A program made the translations under genes and the position numbers. From Sphingomonas sp. Leaf10 (GTDB lineage: Bacteria > Pseudomonadota > Alphaproteobacteria > Sphingomonadales > Sphingomonadaceae): a stretch of 64,000 nt of DNA. The stretch lies in assembly GCF_001421245.1 (NCBI RefSeq), contig NZ_LMKE01000013.1, positions 77,566-141,565 on the forward strand, in the 5' to 3' direction. How positions within the stretch are numbered: position 1 is the stretch's first letter; each line of letters starts with the position of its first letter. Shown piece after piece: positions 9,029 to 18,127 of the stretch. The notes beneath the pieces were generated by a model, which searched no databases, was not told the DNA's origin, and saw only the letters and a program-made list of their open reading frames with translations.

Positions 9029-9060
9029 ACGGGCGGGGATTTCCCCGCCCGTTTTGTTTT
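9029..9060 (+). terminator. Rho-independent terminator of ppa
   Basis: Perfect 11-bp stem (ACGGGCGGGGA with TCCCCGCCCGT), 2-base loop, then TTTGTTTT. It lies 6 bases after the ppa stop codon. Confidence 0.9.
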
Positions 9061-9094
9061 GGGGGCGAGCAACTTACGTCGCAGCTACCCCTTC

Positions 9095-9188
9095 GTCACT
9101 CCCGCGAAGGCGGGAGTCCATAGACGCTGCCGTCTCCGACAATATACCGCCGCCGGTGTATATGGATTCTCGCCTGCGCGGGAATGAC
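9095..9188. repeat. 94-bp paired palindromic repeat (family A, copy 1)
   Basis: Begins GTCACTCCCGCGAAGGCGGG, ends TCGCCTGCGCGGGAATGAC; the two ends are short palindromes in inverted orientation around a variable centre. The same element with exactly 94 bases recurs at 14893, 34190, 39604 and 54118. The layout is that of a REPIN, a pair of REP sequences. Confidence 0.85.
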
Positions 9189-9211
9189 TATGCGAGAGCC
9201 GAGGAACGCGC

Positions 9212-9568
9212 TCATCCCTTCGCCCGCCGTCGCTTGACCGGCACCCGCCGCCCAGCCTCGACCGCCAGCGCCGCCCATTGCCCGAGCAGGTCGGGATCGT
9301 CGAACACCCCGTCGGGCGCGCGACGATAGTTCATCGTCGCCACGCTGCCGTCCTTGCGCGCGTAGGTGAACCGGGCGCAGCCTTCCGCATCCCATAGCGG
9401 ATCGGCCACGGCATCCGATTTGAACCACAGCACGTCGTCGAGCACGATCGCGAAGACGGTGCCGCCCAGATACAGCGTCGCGCCGCCCATCATCCGCCGC
9501 CACGTCACGCGACCGGTCGGCGCCAGCGCCTCCTCGATCCAAAGCAGCAATCCCTCGTCCGCGCTCAT
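9212..9568 (-). CDS. TfoX N-terminal domain protein
   Basis: A 118-residue single-domain protein matching the TfoX N-terminal fold: RMMGGATLYLGGTVFAIVLDDVLWFK followed by RFTYARKDGSVATMNYRRAP. In enteric and Vibrio species the full-length TfoX regulates competence. Stand-alone N-domain proteins like this one are widespread and have no proven role. The ATG at 9568 overlaps the stop of the upstream EamA transporter gene in ATGA, so the two are co-translated. I chose this start because the upstream sequence of the same frame is low-complexity and antisense-like. Confidence 0.85.
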   Translation of the reverse strand: MSADEGLLLWIEEALAPTGRVTWRRMMGGATLYLGGTVFAIVLDDVLWFKSDAVADPLWDAEGCARFTYARKDGSVATMNYRRAPDGVFDDPDLLGQWAALAVEAGRRVPVKRRRAKG

Positions 9569-10458
9569 GCCCCCGCCTCGCTCTGCACCGCCGGCACCCG
9601 CCGCCGGACCGCGACCACGCAGCCCGCGACGATGAGCAGCGCGCCGACTACCGTATAGGGCGACACCGTTTCGCCGAACGCGATCCAGCCGGCCAGCGCC
9701 GCCCACACGAACGCACTATATTCGACCGGGGCCAGTACCTGCGCCTCCGCCCGCGCATAGGCCCAGGCAAGCGCCATCACCGACGCGATATTGAGCAGGA
9801 TCGCCCCCGACAACGGCAACAACTGCGCCCACGCCGGCACCGCCCCCAACCACGGTGCGGCGGGCAGCAGCATCGTCCCGATCACCAGATTGGCGAAGAA
9901 CGCGACCTCGACCGGATCGGCGACCTGCGCCTGCCGCCGCAGCAGGATCAGGCTGCCGGCATAGAGCACCGACGCGGCGACGCAGGCAAGGCTGCCGAGC
10001 ACCGCCTGCGTCGAGGCATCGGCCTGCACCTCCCCCGCCGCGATCACCAGCACGCCCGCCGATGCGATGACCGATCCGACGATCGCCGCGCGGCGGATCG
10101 TTTCGCCGAGGAACAGCGCCGCCAGATACAGCGCGATCAGCGGCGCGAGAAAGGTCAGCGCCACCCCCTGCGCCATCGGTACGCGAGCGAGGCCCCAGAA
10201 GAACAGGACGACTGACGATCCCGCCGCCAGCCCGCGCGCGATATGCAGCCGAAGCGTCGCCCGCGCCGGCCAGCGCCGCCCGACCGCGACGAACAGCACG
10301 CCGCACAGTATCGCGCCGCCGATCGACCGCCACAGCACGGCGTTGTAGGCACCACTGTCGATCGACAACTGCTTCATCAGCGCGTCCATGACCGTGTAGA
10401 CCATGATCCCGCCCCCGGCGACGAGGAAGGCGCGCAAGCTGGACGGGGCGGCGGGCAT
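9565..10458 (-). CDS. EamA/DMT-superfamily transporter
   Basis: Inner-membrane protein of 297 residues with about ten hydrophobic helices in two EamA repeats. The first repeat contains DALMKQLSIDSGAYNAVLWRS, the second starts near LGSLACVAASVLYAGSLILL. Members export or import amino acids, nucleosides or other metabolites; the substrate cannot be read from sequence. The chosen ATG at 10458 has AGAGG upstream. It overlaps the TfoX-domain gene by four bases (ATGA). There is no other gene nearby that hints at the substrate. Confidence 0.88.
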   Translation of the reverse strand: MPAAPSSLRAFLVAGGGIMVYTVMDALMKQLSIDSGAYNAVLWRSIGGAILCGVLFVAVGRRWPARATLRLHIARGLAAGSSVVLFFWGLARVPMAQGVALTFLAPLIALYLAALFLGETIRRAAIVGSVIASAGVLVIAAGEVQADASTQAVLGSLACVAASVLYAGSLILLRRQAQVADPVEVAFFANLVIGTMLLPAAPWLGAVPAWAQLLPLSGAILLNIASVMALAWAYARAEAQVLAPVEYSAFVWAALAGWIAFGETVSPYTVVGALLIVAGCVVAVRRRVPAVQSEAGA

Positions 10459-10580
10459 CGGCGGACCTCTTGCGAACGGCGGACGGGATCGCTGTCGCGT
10501 GCGCGTCGATTTGATGCAAGGGCGGGGGTGCGGATGGTGTAGACCGATCGCCGGGCGTCTCGCCCGCAAAGGACAACGTC

Positions 10581-10706
10581 ATGGCCAAGAGCCAGCAGAA
10601 GTCGAACAAGGAACTCCGCAAGCCCAAGGCGGCCAAGGTGAAGACCATCGCCGCCAATGCATCGACGAAGGACAAGCCGGTCGCGATGGTGACGATCAAG
10701 AGCTGA
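10581..10706 (+). CDS. Small basic protein, 41 residues
   Basis: A short frame reading MAKSQQKSNKELRKPKAAK and ending MVTIKS, preceded by AAAGGA at good spacing. It is very rich in Lys, has no cysteine and no membrane segment. Very similar short proteins with the SNKE-RKPK start are, to my knowledge, found next to many proteobacterial genes as conserved proteins of unknown function. The divergent orientation from the EamA gene gives it its own promoter region. Nucleic-acid binding is only a guess from charge. Confidence 0.7.
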   Translation: MAKSQQKSNKELRKPKAAKVKTIAANASTKDKPVAMVTIKS

Positions 10707-10786
10707 ACGGGTCCGGCGCCCGGCCTTCCCGTCACGGGACCGCCGGGCTGCTTCCGAACGGCGGGGCGGTGCGATACAGGAACCGC

Positions 10787-11425
10787 ATGTCGCTCAATCT
10801 CGGCCAACGCATCGCGCCGCCCCGCTTCATCGCCTTCGCGCTGGTCGCGGGTGCGGTGGGGGCGTGGAGCATCCCCGCCTTCGGCTGGCACAGCGGCATT
10901 CCGCTGGCGTTCGACGCCGGGGCGGTCGTCTTCCTGTTATCGTGCATCCCGCTCCTCGGCGCATCGACCGATGCGATGCGCGCCGCCGCGATCCGCAACG
11001 ACGCAAACCGCACGTTGTTGTTATTGCTCTGCGCGGCGATCGCGATCGTGGTGCTGGCAGCGATCGGCGTCGAACTGGCGCAGCGCGGCCGTCCGGGCGC
11101 GGGCGTCGTGATACTGGTCGTGGCGACGCTGCTGCTTGCCTGGGCCTTCGCCAACACCATCTATGCCATGCATTATGCGCATCTGTTCTACACTGCCGAT
11201 GCCACCGGCACGGACAGCGGCGGCATCGCCATGCCCGGCACCGACGAACCCGATTACTCGGACTTTGTCTATTTCGCCTTCACGCTCGGCATGACGTTCC
11301 AGACCTCGGACGTGTCGATCACCTCGCGCATCATGCGTCGCACGGTTACCGGCCACTGCCTGATCGCGTTCGTGTTCAATCTGGGCGTGGTCGCGTTCAG
11401 CGTGAACGTGCTGGGCGGGTCTTAA
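10787..11425 (+). CDS. DUF1345 family membrane protein
   Basis: A 212-residue inner-membrane protein with four or five hydrophobic helices. The C-terminal half carries the conserved DUF1345 features: ANTIYAMHYAHLFY, then DFVYFAFTLGMTFQTSDV and a final helix ending NVLGGS. The family is common in proteobacteria and actinobacteria and has no known function; the shape suggests a channel-like or small transport role, which is not shown. The ATG at 10787 follows AGGAACCGC. It is 80 bases after the 41-residue gene and is followed by a strong palindrome. Confidence 0.85.
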   Translation: MSLNLGQRIAPPRFIAFALVAGAVGAWSIPAFGWHSGIPLAFDAGAVVFLLSCIPLLGASTDAMRAAAIRNDANRTLLLLLCAAIAIVVLAAIGVELAQRGRPGAGVVILVVATLLLAWAFANTIYAMHYAHLFYTADATGTDSGGIAMPGTDEPDYSDFVYFAFTLGMTFQTSDVSITSRIMRRTVTGHCLIAFVFNLGVVAFSVNVLGGS

Positions 11426-11429
11426 GGGA

Positions 11430-11459
11430 GCGAACTCCCCTCCCTGGAAGGGAGGGGAG
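11430..11459. repeat. Short perfect palindrome (family F, copy 1), terminator-like
   Basis: GCGAACTCCCCTCCCTGGAA then GGGAGGGGAG forms an 11-bp stem with a 4-base loop between two convergent genes. The same sequence in inverse orientation is at 28910-28940. No T-run follows, so termination is inferred from position. Confidence 0.6.
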
Positions 11460-11468
11460 TAAAGAACT

Positions 11469-12593
11469 CTATTCCGCCGCCTGCGGTACTACCGCACCCG
11501 CCGCCTCGATCTCCGCCGCCTTGGCCTCGACGAGTTTGACGATATGCTCGATCATGTTGGCGTCCTGCACATGGTGATCGGTCACCCCCGACAGATAGAC
11601 CATGTGCCGGCCGTTACCGCCGCCGGTAATGCCGATATCGGTCTCGCGCGCTTCGCCGGGGCCGTTGACGACGCAGCCCAGTACCGACAGCGACATCGGC
11701 GTGCGGATATGCTGCAACCGCTCCTCCAGTGCCTGCACGGTGCGGATCACGTCGAAGCCCTGCCGCGCGCAGGACGGGCACGACACGACACGCACGCCGC
11801 GATTGCGGATGCCCAGCGCCTTCAGGATTTCGAACCCGACGCGAATTTCCTCTTCCGGTTCGGCCGACAGCGACACGCGGATCGTATCGCCGATCCCGAA
11901 CCAGAGCAGCGACCCGATGCCGATCGACGACTTGACCGTCCCGCCTACGAACCCGCCCGCTTCGGTGATGCCCAGATGCAGCGGGCAATCGACCATCTCG
12001 GCCAGTTGCTGGTACGCCGCGACCGCCATGAACAGGTCGGACGCCTTCACCGCGACCTTGAATTCGTGGAAGTCGTGGTCCTGCAACAGCTTGATATGGT
12101 CCATCGCCGATTCGACCAGCGCATCGGGGCACGGCTCGCCATATTTTTCGAGCAGATGCTTTTCGAGGGAGCCGCCGTTCACGCCGATCCGGATCGCGCA
12201 GCCATTGGCCTTGGCCGCGCGCACGACTTCGGCGACGCGCTCGTTCGATCCGATATTGCCCGGATTGATGCGCAGGCAAGCAGCGCCCGCGTCGGCGGCT
12301 TCGAGCGCGCGCTTATAGTGGAAATGGATGTCAGCGACGATCGGCACGCGCGCGGCGCGGGTGATCTGGCGCAGCGCAGCGGTGCTCGGCACGTCGGGAC
12401 ACGACACGCGGATGATGTCGGCGCCCGCCTCTTCGCAGCGGCGGATCTGGTCGATCGTCGCCACCGCGTCGGAGGTGTCGGTATTGGTCATCGTCTGCAC
12501 CGTGACCGGCGCGTCGCCGCCGACGGGGACGTTGCCGACCATGATCTGGCGGCTCTGCCGGCGGTGGATATCGCGCCAAGGGCGGATCGACAT
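11469..12593 (-). CDS. ispG: 4-hydroxy-3-methylbut-2-en-1-yl diphosphate synthase (flavodoxin type)
   Basis: Iron-sulfur enzyme of the methylerythritol phosphate pathway that converts methylerythritol cyclodiphosphate to HMBPP. The 374-residue length is right for the bacterial form. The TIM-barrel part has [16 protein letters not shown] and [14 protein letters not shown]. The C-terminal domain provides the 4Fe-4S ligands Cys272 and Cys275 (SCPSCARQG) and Cys307 with Glu314 ([11 protein letters not shown]). It is divergent from an acyltransferase gene; the shared upstream region has TATACT on the minus strand as a possible -10 element. Confidence 0.97.
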   Translation of the reverse strand: MSIRPWRDIHRRQSRQIMVGNVPVGGDAPVTVQTMTNTDTSDAVATIDQIRRCEEAGADIIRVSCPDVPSTAALRQITRAARVPIVADIHFHYKRALEAADAGAACLRINPGNIGSNERVAEVVRAAKANGCAIRIGVNGGSLEKHLLEKYGEPCPDALVESAMDHIKLLQDHDFHEFKVAVKASDLFMAVAAYQQLAEMVDCPLHLGITEAGGFVGGTVKSSIGIGSLLWFGIGDTIRVSLSAEPEEEIRVGFEILKALGIRNRGVRVVSCPSCARQGFDVIRTVQALEERLQHIRTPMSLSVLGCVVNGPGEARETDIGITGGGNGRHMVYLSGVTDHHVQDANMIEHIVKLVEAKAAEIEAAGAVVPQAAE

Positions 12594-12699
12594 GGTAAAT
12601 TCTCGCTAACGCTTCGGTTATCCCTAGCTAGTATAGGGCGCCATTGCGTCAGGCGAAAGTCGCATGGACACCGGGCGCGGGGAACGTAGGTACGACTGC

Positions 12700-13866
12700 A
12701 TGACACCGGCGGGCCGCCATTACGGGCTGGACTGGCTGCGCATCGCCGCGTTCGCCATGCTGATCCCCTATCATGTCGCGCTGGCGTTCAGCCCGTGGCA
12801 CTGGATCGTGTCGTCCGGCCACGCCTATCCGGCACTCGTCGCGCCGATGGCGGCGCTGACGCCATGGCGGCTGGGCCTGTTGTTCGCGGTGTCGGGCTAT
12901 GCCGGGGCGACGCTGTTCGCGCGCGCCGGCGATGCGGCGGCCTTTGCTGGCGACCGGTCGCGGCGGCTGTTGATCCCGCTCGCCTTCGGCATGGTCGCGG
13001 TGGTCCCGATCGAAATGTGGGTGCGGGTGCGCGAGGCCGGCTATGCGCGCGACTATTTCCATTTCTGGCTGTTCGATGCCTGGACCAGCGGCACCCATTG
13101 GGGCGTCGAGTTCCCCAGTTGGGAGCATCTCTGGTTCCTCGTCTATCTCTGGGCCTACACGATGATCGTGGCGGGGATGGTCGCGTGGCGGCGCGGGCTG
13201 GCATGGCTCGACCGGGCGGCGGCGTGGCTGGCGATCAGCCGGCGGCTGCTATGGGCGCCGATGGCGGTGATGGTGGCGGCGCGGCTGGCGCTGCTGTTCG
13301 TGATCCCCGAACGGCAGGGGCTGTTTCGCGACTGGGCGGGCCATTCGCAGTTCCTGACGCTGTTCCTCCTCGGCTTCCTCATCGCGCGCCATCCGCCGTT
13401 GTGGCGCGCGCTGCACCGCTTCTGGAGACCAGCCGCGCTGCTGGCGATGCTGGGCGGCGCCGTCACAATTGGGGTCGAGGTCGCTTATCCGGGTAGCGCC
13501 ATGCCGCCGCACGCACTGATGGCCGCCAGCCGTGCGGGCCGGTCGGTCATGGCGTGGGGCATGGTCGTCACCCTGTTCCATCTCGCCGATGCTCATGCCA
13601 ATCGCGACCATCGCTGGCGCCGCGCGCTCGGACAGGCGGTGTTTCCCGCCTATATCGTCCATCACCCCGCGATCGTGCTGGCGACATGGTGCACATTGCC
13701 GCTGGCGCTGGCCCCTGCTGCACAGGCGGCGGTGATCCTGACCGCGACGATCGCCACCTGCGGTGCGACCGTCGCGCTTGCCCGGCTGGTGCCCGCCTTC
13801 GGCATGTTGGTCGGCGTCGCGCCCCGCGCCGCGCGACGGGGTGGCATCGCCCCCGCGATCTGCTAG
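12700..13866 (+). CDS. Acyltransferase 3 family membrane protein
   Basis: A 388-residue polytopic inner-membrane protein with about ten helices. The N-terminus, GRHYGLDWLRIAAFAMLIPYHV, is the family signature: the Arg and the His of the second motif are needed for acyl transfer to sugars or glucans on the far side of the membrane. The second conserved region is FPSWEHLWFLVYLW. The closest functional relatives that I know are OpgC-like proteins, but the acceptor cannot be told. The ATG at 12700 was chosen because it begins the conserved block; an ATG at 12664 would add 12 residues. Isoaspartyl peptidase follows 34 bases later. Confidence 0.85.
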   Translation: MTPAGRHYGLDWLRIAAFAMLIPYHVALAFSPWHWIVSSGHAYPALVAPMAALTPWRLGLLFAVSGYAGATLFARAGDAAAFAGDRSRRLLIPLAFGMVAVVPIEMWVRVREAGYARDYFHFWLFDAWTSGTHWGVEFPSWEHLWFLVYLWAYTMIVAGMVAWRRGLAWLDRAAAWLAISRRLLWAPMAVMVAARLALLFVIPERQGLFRDWAGHSQFLTLFLLGFLIARHPPLWRALHRFWRPAALLAMLGGAVTIGVEVAYPGSAMPPHALMAASRAGRSVMAWGMVVTLFHLADAHANRDHRWRRALGQAVFPAYIVHHPAIVLATWCTLPLALAPAAQAAVILTATIATCGATVALARLVPAFGMLVGVAPRAARRGGIAPAIC

Positions 13867-13900
13867 CAGCCCGGATGCCCAACCGTAGCAGGACCAGATC

Positions 13901-14839
13901 ATGTCGAGTGCCCCCGCCCCCCGCTGGACCCTGTTGGTGCATGGCGGTGCCGGCATCCTGACCCGCGACACCGTCAGCGCGCAAACCGACGCAGCCGCTC
14001 GCGCCGGCCTCGACGCCGCCCTTGCCGCCGGCGAAGCGGTCCTGTCGTCGGGCGGTACCGCGCTCGACGCGGTCGAGGTGGCGGTACAGGTGCTGGAGGA
14101 CGATCCGACCTTCAATTCTGGGCGCGGCGCCGTCTTCACCTTCGACGGCGCGATCGAACTCGACGCGGCGATCATGGACGGCGCGACCCGCGCGGCCGGT
14201 GCCGTCGCCGGCGTCACCCGCACCCGCCATCCGGTCAGCCTTGCGCGCGCGGTGATGGAACACAGCCCGCACGTGCTGTTGGCCGGCAAGGGTGCCGACA
14301 TCTTCGCCACCGAACAGGCCGTCGAACAGGTCAATCCCGACTGGTTCGTCACCCCCGAACGCCGTGCCCAGCTCGACAAGATGAAGGCCAATCCCGATGG
14401 CTGGTTCGACGTCGACATGAAATACGGCACCGTCGGCGCGGTCGCGGTCGATACTGCGGGTCATGTCGCGGCGGCGACCTCGACCGGCGGAGTCACCGGC
14501 AAGCGCTGGGGCCGGGTCGGCGATTCGCCGCTGATCGGGGCCGGCACCCATGCCGACGATCGCGCCTGTGCCGTCTCCGCGACCGGAGCCGGCGAATTCT
14601 TCATCCGCATCGGCGTCGCGCACGAGATTTCGGCCCGCATCCGCTTTGCCAACGAAGACCTGCAAACCGCCGCCGATGCCGTACTGGCCGAGACGCAGGC
14701 ACTGGGCGGCACCGGCGGGGTGATCGTCGCCGGCCCCGATGGCGACGTCGCCTGGAGCTTCACCACGCCCGGCATGTACCGTGGTCGCGCCGGCAGCGAC
14801 GGCACCCGCCGCGTCGCCATCTATGGCGAGGAAGGTTAG
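13901..14839 (+). CDS. Isoaspartyl peptidase / plant-type L-asparaginase
   Basis: Ntn-hydrolase precursor of 312 residues that removes beta-aspartyl residues from dipeptides and also cleaves asparagine. It matures by self-cleavage into two subunits. The nucleophile is Thr177 in KYGTVGAVAVD, giving an alpha subunit of about 176 and a beta subunit of about 136 residues. WTLLVHGGAG at the N-terminus, FNSGRGAVFTFDG and the beta-subunit TSTGGVTGKRWGRVGDSP are family hallmarks. No signal peptide is visible, so it is cytoplasmic. It is followed by a REPIN-type repeat rather than by a coupled gene. Confidence 0.94.
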   Translation: MSSAPAPRWTLLVHGGAGILTRDTVSAQTDAAARAGLDAALAAGEAVLSSGGTALDAVEVAVQVLEDDPTFNSGRGAVFTFDGAIELDAAIMDGATRAAGAVAGVTRTRHPVSLARAVMEHSPHVLLAGKGADIFATEQAVEQVNPDWFVTPERRAQLDKMKANPDGWFDVDMKYGTVGAVAVDTAGHVAAATSTGGVTGKRWGRVGDSPLIGAGTHADDRACAVSATGAGEFFIRIGVAHEISARIRFANEDLQTAADAVLAETQALGGTGGVIVAGPDGDVAWSFTTPGMYRGRAGSDGTRRVAIYGEEG

Positions 14840-14849
14840 GGCAGATCGG

Positions 14850-15030
14850 CCTTCAGTTCCCTAGACGCGGGACGACTGCTTTATCCGCTATCGTCACTCC
14901 CGCGAAGGCGGGAGTCCATATGCGCCAGTGTTGCGAATCCAGCCGAAACGGCAGCGGTTATGGATTCCCGCCTGCGCGGGAATGACGGAAATTCGCGATC
15001 GTCGCTGAAGGTCGATCGGCCCTAGTTCCG
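14850..15030. repeat. Extended family A element, copy 2
   Basis: The 94-bp palindrome pair lies at 14893-14986. Beyond it, similarity extends on both sides: AGTTCCCTAGACGCGGGACG upstream and ATTCGCGATCGTCGCTGAA plus GTCGATCGGCCCTAGTTCC downstream. The same flanks occur around 34190 and, inverted, around 39604. The unit is therefore about 175 to 180 bp and fills most of the 228-base gap between genes. Confidence 0.85.
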
Positions 15031-15067
15031 GTTTCCATGCCGGACGACACGCTTTAAACGCCCGACG

Positions 15068-15910
15068 ATGATTCGTCGCTTGTTGCTCGCGCTTGCCTGC
15101 CTGTTCGCCACCTCACCGGCCTATGCCTATTGGGAGTTCGGGCACCAGAGCGTGGCGACGATCGCCCGGCTGAACGTCAGACCCGCAACCCGCGCCGCGA
15201 TCGACCGCATCCTGCGGCACCAGGTGCTGCTCGAAACCCCGACCTGCCCGGCGCGCACCATCGAGGAAGCGAGTGTATGGGCCGATTGCGTCAAGCCGCT
15301 CGGCGAACGCTTCAGCCACGCCTATTCGTGGCATTACCAGAATGTCGACGTCTGCAAGCCGTTCGACCTTGAGGCGGCGTGCAAGGACGGCAACTGCGTC
15401 TCGGCGCAGATCGAACGCGATGTGAAGCTGCTGAAGGACCCCAAGGTCCCGATGCGCGAGAAGGTGATGGCCCTAGCCTTCCTCGTCCATTTCGTCGGCG
15501 ACCTGCACATGCCGCTCCATGCCGGTGATCGCGGGGATCTGGGGGGCAACCGCGTGAAGGGCGATTACGGCATCTATCATCCCGACCGCTTCAACCTGCA
15601 TTCGATCTGGGACGGCCCGCTCGCCGAACGCGCGATCAGCACCCCGCCCTCGATCCTGCGCGCCTACACCGCCGCCGAGCGCGCGCCCATTCAGGCCGGC
15701 ACCGTCGAGGACTGGAGCCGCGACAGCTGGCAGATCAGCCGCGACTATGCCTATGCGCCGGCCCTCGGCGGCGACGGTTGCGGCCCCAAACCCGCAGGCC
15801 GGATCAAGCTGGACGACGCGACCATCGCCCGGCTGGTGCCGATCGCGCAGGGACAGGTGAAGAAGGGCGGCCTGCGCCTCGCCCGCCTGCTCGACGAAGC
15901 GCTCGGCTAA
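15068..15910 (+). CDS. S1/P1-type nuclease, secreted
   Basis: Zinc-dependent single-strand nuclease/3'-nucleotidase family, 280 residues. A signal peptide (MIRRLLLALACLFATSPAYA) targets it to the periplasm. Residues that bind three zinc ions are visible: Trp and His in YWEFGHQSV, Asp in VWADCVK, His in HYQNVDV, and the HFVGDLHMPLHAGDRGDLGG block. A disulfide pair is likely from CKPFDLEAACKDGNC. The mature end would be Tyr-Trp rather than the usual N-terminal Trp. It probably recovers phosphate or nucleosides from nucleic acids. A lipoprotein gene follows after 98 bases. Confidence 0.93.
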   Translation: MIRRLLLALACLFATSPAYAYWEFGHQSVATIARLNVRPATRAAIDRILRHQVLLETPTCPARTIEEASVWADCVKPLGERFSHAYSWHYQNVDVCKPFDLEAACKDGNCVSAQIERDVKLLKDPKVPMREKVMALAFLVHFVGDLHMPLHAGDRGDLGGNRVKGDYGIYHPDRFNLHSIWDGPLAERAISTPPSILRAYTAAERAPIQAGTVEDWSRDSWQISRDYAYAPALGGDGCGPKPAGRIKLDDATIARLVPIAQGQVKKGGLRLARLLDEALG

Positions 15911-16008
15911 ACCCTTCACAAATCCACCCCATTGCGCGCCGCGCCCACGCATGTCAGCTTGGGCCTCAGCCAACGACCGCGACGACGCGGCGAGCGATAG
16001 GGGTAAGG

Positions 16009-16305
16009 ATGCGGATTTTCGTGACGATCGCGGCAGCGACGCTGCTGGCCGGATGTGGGTTGAGCCCGGCGCAGGGCGGCCCCGAACTGGTGGTGAGCGG
16101 CCCGAGCGAGGCAGTCGCCGCCTTCGTCCGGCAACAGGGTGCCCATAAGCCGAGCCGGGCGACGACCTTTCCGCAATCAGTCGGCCCCGGCCGGTCCAGC
16201 GCGCGCGTGCTGACCCCCGCCGGCACCAGCGCCGATACCCTGCGCCAGATCGCGCAACAGGCGACGGTCGCCGGGCTGACCGCGGCGGTCGTCGCCGCCA
16301 ACTGA
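16009..16305 (+). CDS. Putative small lipoprotein
   Basis: A 98-residue protein with a lipoprotein signal (MRIFVTIAAATLLAGCGLSP); the lipobox LAGC marks Cys16 for acylation. The mature part (ELVVSGPSEAVAAFVRQQGA, later a run of Ala/Val) has no recognised domain. GGTAAGG precedes the ATG. There is no clear partner among neighbours, since the gene upstream is a nuclease and the one downstream a diguanylate cyclase. Function unknown. Confidence 0.75.
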   Translation: MRIFVTIAAATLLAGCGLSPAQGGPELVVSGPSEAVAAFVRQQGAHKPSRATTFPQSVGPGRSSARVLTPAGTSADTLRQIAQQATVAGLTAAVVAAN

Positions 16306-16372
16306 CCCCCGATCCGAAAAAACAAACGCTGCGTTAACCGAATCTTGGCGCGTCGAATGGCATGCCGAACCT

Positions 16373-18061
16373 ATGGTAACGGCCTGTCGGACCCTGATAA
16401 TCGCGCTGCTCCTGGCGTTCGGTGCGTTCGGCGCCGCGCCCGTACGCGCGCAGGCGGGGATCGTCGGCACACCGGTCGCGACCTGTGTCAGCCGCGTCCA
16501 GCCCGGCGATACCGTCCGCGGGGTGCTGGCCCGGCCCGGCCGGTTCGACTGCACCACCCGTCAGACTGCTCTCGGCCGCGGCGATTACTGGGTGCTGTCG
16601 GATCGCCTGCCGCCATTCGCCGATCCGGCCGCGCCGATCCGCGTGCGACAGGTCAGCCTGTGGCAGGGGTCACTCGCCGTCTACGCCGTCGCCGCCAATG
16701 GCCGCATCACCGGATGGATCGACGACAATGTCGGCATCGGCCGTCATATCCAGCTGGGCGCGATCGTCGAACACCGCTTCGTGCCCGATGGCGCGCCGAT
16801 CGAGCGGGTGTTGTGGCGCGTCGGCGACAGCGTCAACATGCGCGGCATCGTGCTGGGCGTCCGCATCGCCAGCGATGCCGAAAGCCAACGCTCGAACATG
16901 CTGCTCGCCGCGCTCTATGCCGGGTTCATCGGCCTGTGCGCCGGCCTGCTCTTCTATAATTTCGTGCTGTGGCGCGTGCTGCACCACGATTTCCAGATCG
17001 CCTATTGCGGGCTGCTCGCCTGCCTGGTGATCTATGCGCTGTCGTCGTCGGGGATATTGGCGTGGATGCTGCCCGAACTGGGCAACAACCGCCGCATCCT
17101 GACCAGCTATGTGGTGCTGTCATGGGGCATGGCCTCGGCACTGGCCTTTTGCGCCTGCTTCTTCGAACGCCGCATCCTCGATGGCTGGCCGCTGCGGCTG
17201 TTGTACATGGTCATCGCCATTTTCGGTACGCTCGGCCTGCTCCTGATGGCGGTCGGGCCGGTCGCCATCCCCATGCTCGACCGCAGCTTCTCGGTGACCA
17301 TGTTTTGCGCACCGCTCGCGGTGGGGCTGGTGGTGTGGCACGCATGGCAGCGGCACAGCGACTATCTCTGGCTGTTCGCGCTCAGCTGGGCGGCGCCGAT
17401 GGTGATGCTGGTCGTCCGCTCGCTCTACAATCTCAATCTGTTGCTGTGGAGCTTCTGGATCGACAATTCGACGCTGGTGGCGATGAGTATCGAGACGCTG
17501 ATGGCCAGCATCGCCATCGCCTATCGCATCCGCGTGCTCAGCCGCGAACGCGACGAGGCCGTGCGGCAGGAAGCGATCTCGCGCGAGCTGGCCGATACCG
17601 ATCCGCTGACCGGCCTGCTCAACCGCCGCGCGTTTCTGGCGCGGGCGATCGCGGCGGATGGGTCGCGCACGCTGATGCTGTTCGACATCGATCATTTCAA
17701 ACAGGTCAACGATACGATCGGCCATGACGGCGGCGACGAGGTGTTGCGACAGTTCGCCCGTACGCTGCGCCTCCACGCCCCGCCCGGCGTGCTGGTCGCA
17801 CGCATGGGCGGCGAGGAATTCGCGCTGCTGGGTCGGGAGGGGGCAATGCCCGATCCCGACGTGCTCCTAGCCAATGTCCGTGCGCAACGCCTGCCCTATG
17901 ACCTGCGCGTCACCAGCAGCATCGGCATCTGTCACGGGCCGCTCGCCGACGAAAATGACTGGAAACGCCTCTATCGTCTCGCCGACAAGGCATTGTTCGA
18001 GGCGAAGGCCGCCGGCCGAGACCGCGCCGGTCGGGCGCCGCCCCTATCGCTCGTCGCGTAG
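16373..18061 (+). CDS. Membrane diguanylate cyclase with 7TM-DISM sensor
   Basis: A 562-residue signalling protein that makes cyclic di-GMP. Order: signal peptide (to about residue 27), a periplasmic beta-rich domain of about 140 residues (DISM-type), seven hydrophobic helices from about residue 180 to 385, a short coiled-coil linker (VLSRERDEAVRQEAISREL), and a GGDEF domain. DTDPLTGLLNRRAF and MLFDIDHFKQVNDTIGHDGG bind GTP and Mg; the active-site motif is GGEEF at 479-483, so it should be active. I see no upstream RxxD inhibitory site. The ligand of the sensor is unknown. Confidence 0.93.
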   Translation: MVTACRTLIIALLLAFGAFGAAPVRAQAGIVGTPVATCVSRVQPGDTVRGVLARPGRFDCTTRQTALGRGDYWVLSDRLPPFADPAAPIRVRQVSLWQGSLAVYAVAANGRITGWIDDNVGIGRHIQLGAIVEHRFVPDGAPIERVLWRVGDSVNMRGIVLGVRIASDAESQRSNMLLAALYAGFIGLCAGLLFYNFVLWRVLHHDFQIAYCGLLACLVIYALSSSGILAWMLPELGNNRRILTSYVVLSWGMASALAFCACFFERRILDGWPLRLLYMVIAIFGTLGLLLMAVGPVAIPMLDRSFSVTMFCAPLAVGLVVWHAWQRHSDYLWLFALSWAAPMVMLVVRSLYNLNLLLWSFWIDNSTLVAMSIETLMASIAIAYRIRVLSRERDEAVRQEAISRELADTDPLTGLLNRRAFLARAIAADGSRTLMLFDIDHFKQVNDTIGHDGGDEVLRQFARTLRLHAPPGVLVARMGGEEFALLGREGAMPDPDVLLANVRAQRLPYDLRVTSSIGICHGPLADENDWKRLYRLADKALFEAKAAGRDRAGRAPPLSLVA

Positions 18062-18127
18062 CGGTTGCGGTTACGGGCCGCGCAACCCGGCTTGCATGAC
18101 GTGCAACGGCTGCTTACACCTTTGTAA

